Source of the DNA: Amphibalanus amphitrite
Taxonomy: Eukaryota; Arthropoda; Thecostraca; Balanomorpha; Balanidae
Length of the DNA: 64,000 nt
Assembly (NCBI RefSeq): GCF_019059575.1
Contig: NW_024881539.1
Location: 1,456,787 to 1,520,786 of the forward strand
Direction of reading: 5' to 3'
The notes beneath the pieces are model-generated. The model was not told the origin of the DNA and did not search any database. It worked only from the letters and a program-made list of their open reading frames with translations. Position 1 is the stretch's first letter, and each line of letters starts with the position of its first letter. The position numbers and the translations under genes were made by a program. Below are positions 60,368 through 64,000 of this stretch, in pieces.

Positions 60368-63069
60368 GAGCTTCACGCTTGTTCGTCGCTTATACCTATT
60401 GGAAATGCACAGAAGGTTGAGGCTTTGGCTTCTGTTGGGCATCGCTATTTATTTTTGCAGTTTACTCACCAGTGACATTTATTTGTCTCAGGACTGGTTT
60501 GAAAAATAAGTAGTTGTCCTAGTTAAGTGTTTTACGTTTGTTATAAGGGAATGTCCTTTGAGTCATATTTTAATTTGCATGAAGTTGGTACAGACGTTCT
60601 CGAAAAGGCGAATACAAAGAAACAAACGACCTTTCCTAAACTCAGATAATTTCACAGACATTTATGGGCACACATTCTGTGGATCAAACCGAAACTCCAA
60701 CCATCGGAACGGTCGAATCTGTCTTTTTTCCTTTAGAACAAACGCTCATTTGGACGTTTCGGGTGAGTCAATTCACAAACATTTATCTTTCGTTAGAACT
60801 TTTGAAATATTTGCTCTTTCACACACCTGTCCTCACCTGGGACAATTTTGGCCGCGTTATTAGCTTTAATAGCGGGCCTCGGCCCTGCTGCGGGGGTGGA
60901 CACTGCAGTCTGGATTGGTCGGTACATCATCGACCTGTCTATTTCGGGAGCGAAGCCGCAGGTCAGGGGGTTTTGACCGTAGACCGCAGGACTGACGATG
61001 CACATCATTGTCGAATACCAGAGCTCCCGGCAATGCCAGTGATTACCGGTGGTTCATTATTGACCGGTGGTTCATGTGGTATTGCTTTGATTTTTTCTTT
61101 GGGGGGGGGGGATAAAATTGAATATAATAATAGACTAGATACCGGCACCATCGATATCTATCCGACGTTTCCTCCAGCTGTTTGTTTCAGCTAGTTGATT
61201 GATTTCCTATTGGTAGTCGTTAGAGCGTTCAGCCCTGGCCCCATTTTGACCGAGGCGATTCTATATACAAACAGAAATAAGTAAACTGTAAAACCAATAA
61301 ACGCAAGCATGATACCAGTTCTTGACCCTCCCCAGAGAATCGTTGCTTTAGTGCCAATATTTTGCACATAGCTGTGATAGTAGAAAAAATGTAGAGTAGG
61401 TTAGGTATGTATCGTCTTTAAGGCGCGAAATGTGTCGACCCTCTTCACAAAAACGCAATACCTGCTGAGTGACACGCCAGTATTATCAGACGGTAGCCAC
61501 CGCTTCCAACGTGTCACCATTGACAGTTTCGAAACTACATTGGGTTTTCCTGACAGTTTTACTGAGACGATGTGTGGATATGATTTCTGACGCACATAGC
61601 TATAGGGACGGCTACTCAGAGCAGAAGTCTGTCAGACACCCAAGCGTGCGCCGTCGGCTATCCAACAGGACACGTGACACGCGCCTCACATGACACGTGA
61701 CACGTGACACGCCACGGGCAACTCCACCTCCTTGCAGAGTCCGTGTCAGACGGGTCAGCGGTGGTTTTTCATTTGCTATTCAGCACCACTGAAGGTGACA
61801 GCTTAGAGCGCTACCAGTCACTGGCTAAGATCGCCGATGAGAGCCAAAGCCAGCCAGCCTCCATCGCGGCTCCGGACAGCTCTGATGGAAAGCTGCGTTT
61901 TCTGAGAGCTTCAATAGAAAGCTTCTTTTGGTGCCGGATCGGCTGAGTGAGGGCGGGAGTCGAAAGCGGCGCCTGGAGAGCTACAAAACCATCCCGCTGG
62001 GAGGTCCGCCACGGTGCCCACTCGCTGTGCGAAACCCGTCACGGACTGTTTGGCTGTATTCCGCTCTATCCGGGAGCGGCTTTTCTCGCGCGGACCGCGG
62101 TATGCGGCAGATTCCGAGGCTGTGCACCTCTCACGGGCCGTCCCATTTTCCTGCATCTCACCGGCTCGTTCCGTGTGGTGACTCTGGCCGACTCAGCCGC
62201 GGAAAATGGCCACCGGCTGGCAGTGGTTAGTCGTAGACTGTCTGGTGCTTACCACTCGATCATGGATTATCGGAGACACCAGCCGCGGCCCGCCGGACTC
62301 ACGGTCTGCCGCGGCTGCACCTCCTTAACACGGTGCACCTCCCGTCTGGCCGGCAACCCACGGTCTAGAATGGGATTCTCAGCCAATAGGTAGGCTACCA
62401 GACCTGAAGAATAAAACATTGGAAGTCGACTGAAAAGAACAGCGGGACTGATTCCGGGTGAAAAGAAATACCTCAATTACCGAGCTGCAAATGATCACTT
62501 CCAGTCAAAAGCCCGGTTGCCGAGCTCTAAGCCGGTAGCCTGGTCCTTAAACCCTCTAACTAAGCCGGTGATCAACTCTTAGAGCTCGTGCTGAGTAGAA
62601 GGCGGGGACCGTGGCTCCTATCGACCGCAGCCCCGTCCTATTGGAGGGCATCAGCTGGCCTGTGTCATAATTCACTACGCCGGTCGGTATCGGACCGCTG
62701 ATCACCGTGTCGTATCGAGCGGTGTGCGTCTGCAATGACGTGGGCCTATTTCAGATCCACTGACGTGTGGTAAAAAAAAGAAAAGGTACCTATCATCCAG
62801 CCAATTGACAAATAATGGGCGACATCGATACTATTCTGCGGCACATTATGTTGACTCGGCGCCCTCGTGTTATTTTATTATTTCATTATTTTTGTAAAGC
62901 TCGTTTGGTTTGTATGTAAAACGATGCTGCTGCTCTCGTTACTTACATGTCATGCTATTTATCAATATTTTATTTTACATTTCCGCTTAAACCGAATGAT
63001 TTAATCACCCTGTAGCTAAAGCATCGTTATCGATTTATTTCATTGATTTCCGTTTTGTTTCGTTTCAAG
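60368..63069. other. Intergenic with weak exon-like stretches
   Basis: At 60664-60762 an ATG frame of exactly 33 codons runs to a strong donor (TTTCGG|GTGAGT). At 60830-60975 another frame reads SPGTILAALLALIAGLGPAA onward, membrane-like. They do not join in phase by any acceptor I can see. From 61900 to 62400 DNA is GC-rich with chance ORFs. Confidence 0.25.
61668..61712. promoter_or_regulatory. CACGTG/CACGCG E-box cluster
   Basis: Three ACACGTGACAC units, one CACGCG and one CACATG occur within 45 bp. CACGTG is the bHLH E-box; CACGCG-type sites are bound by the juvenile-hormone receptor Met in insects. Function is inferred only. Confidence 0.3.
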
Positions 63070-63845
63070 GACGCCGCCTCAGCTACCTGCCGGTGTAAGG
63101 AATCTTCATCGGACCTGCAACCAAACTACCGGTCTATCAGACGCCACTGCAATCTAGCCCGGGCCATACCCACAGCACCGGAACGGCGAGCTTTCGGACG
63201 ACGACCGGCGCACAATGCGCATAGTGCTGGACAGTCTGTGGCCGCGGGAGAGGGAGAAGCCTGTCAGTCCTCTCCGTGCTGCATCCCCGGGCTCGCCGGG
63301 ATCTCCTCAATCAGTGATGTCCTCAGGACAAAGTGACGGCAGTGGACGGAAGACGCGCTGGCTCACCGCCATCGCACGCAACAAGAGCGTGCGTCGCACT
63401 TCACAGAGACTCCAGGAGTGGCTGAGCAGCGAGAGTCTGAGTCAGACCGCCGCTCCGGCCCAGTCGCCCCCTCCAGTCACCTCCCGATCGGCCAGAGACA
63501 CGGGTGACTACGGCTTTCTCGAGTTCTACTCGGGGAGCCGGCGGCGGGCTGCTGCCGGGGACACAGCGCCACCGCCGCTGCCGCCCCCGCCGCAGCAGTC
63601 GGGACCGACCCTGGCGCCCCTGTCCGACCTGTCGACGCTCAGTCGTCGAGGGAGTTACGCCGAGTTTTATCCGGGCGCCCTGGGAAGCTGTAGTCTACCG
63701 AGAGACCTGGCTGAGGTGGCGGCTGCTGCGGAGGAGGCGGCGGCCTGGCAGCAGTCCCCGTACGAGAGGGGACGCTCCGACTGGAGGGCTCAGGGCTGGC
63801 CGTCAGGACGCGGTGGAGTGGAGAGGACAGGGGCGTGTGTCGCAG
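63070..63845 (+). CDS. Candidate first coding exon, Pro/Ser-rich protein, partial
   Basis: The acceptor TTTTGTTTCGTTTCAAG precedes 63070. An in-frame TAG lies at about 63149 and the first ATG is at 63215, so 63070-63214 would be leader. The frame reads MRIVLDSLWPREREKPVSPL, a Ser/Gly/Pro stretch, a basic segment (GRKTRWLTAIARNKSVRRTS, QRLQEWLSS), then two related motifs, GDYGFLEFYSG and GSYAEFYPG, separated by a poly-Pro run (PPPLPPPPQQ), then an Ala/Glu-rich helix. It meets TGA at 63851; a possible donor (CGCAG|GTGGAT) at 63845 would avoid it. The repeated (D/S)Y-EFY motif could be a tyrosine docking or phosphorylation site. Family not recognised; the rest of the gene lies beyond the window. 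Confidence 0.4.
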
Positions 63846-64000
63846 GTGGATGAGGGAGCGTCGGCTCGCGTCAGACGCAGCGGGGACGGCCGACGCGACT
63901 GCAGGGGTCGGAGAGGGACGGTGACGGTCCACGGCGGACAGGAAGCAGCACGCTGAGGGCGACTCGCTGCGTCTCCGGATCGGATCCCAGCCGGCGCGAT

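Noticed and set aside
60830-61008. Membrane-like frame (TILAALLALIAGLGPAA) and its antisense ORF
   Set aside because: No acceptor in phase and no start; either strand could be chance.
63504-63956. 150-codon Arg-rich ORF
   Set aside because: Out-of-frame shadow of the 63215 reading frame in GC-rich DNA.

Overview
This is a eukaryotic (animal) window, not a bacterial or viral one. There is no dense coding, no operons and no Shine-Dalgarno context. Candidate exons are short, flanked by GT/AG splice signals and separated by long introns, and animal transposons are abundant: a CR1/L2-type LINE, a Tc1/mariner copy, hAT-like elements with 8-bp target duplications, and TTAA-type MITEs. Arthropod-type initiators (TCAGTT, TCATTT) and an ORF I associate with arthropod genomes suggest an arthropod, perhaps a crustacean. 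That assignment is an inference, and most translated ORFs in the window look like chance.

The best host gene is on the + strand at about 19.59-30.08 kb. It has a non-coding first exon, a start-codon exon (ATG at 20166), an exon at 22362-22496, an exon at 27290-27548 and a terminal exon at 29861 with AATAAA at 30058. Reading phases agree across every junction and give a predicted 157-residue protein that I do not recognise. A 55-nt cassette exon (26836-26890) would shift the frame. The introns carry nested TTAA elements, a 2.06-kb hAT-like element, a dead mariner and a tandem array of splice-acceptor-like repeats. Weaker gene evidence: a divergent promoter pair at 31.9-32.9 kb, two tiny exons at 5.6-5.8 kb, a possible terminal exon at 35.7-36.06 kb, a minus-strand ORF at 56.5-57.3 kb, and a Pro/Ser-rich first coding exon running towards the right edge (63.07-63.85 kb).

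The dominant structure is a family of 0.87-1.95-kb terminal-inverted-repeat elements: nine with a recognisable end or ends, plus one right-end fragment. They are inserted at TTAA, ATAA or CTAG and begin mostly with CCC(G/T)CG. They carry a G-tract/C-tract hairpin near each end and an interior packed with AGGTCA/TGACCT half-sites, the nuclear-receptor core. Some are nested (one in another at 14.6-16.6 kb and 20.6-22.2 kb) and two abut, sharing one ATAA. They occupy roughly 9 kb. No transposase for them lies here.

Other mobile DNA: a 483-bp hAT MITE (2.48-2.97 kb), a 4.06-kb element with Harbinger-like ends (7.26-11.32 kb), an element with arrays of small palindromes (30.98-32.38 kb), a 1.25-kb composite element (33.99-35.24 kb), a LINE fragment (38.76-40.93 kb) and a 1.9-kb element with about 450-bp inverted arms (58.46-60.36 kb). 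The remaining intergenic DNA is GC-rich low-complexity sequence with several minisatellites.
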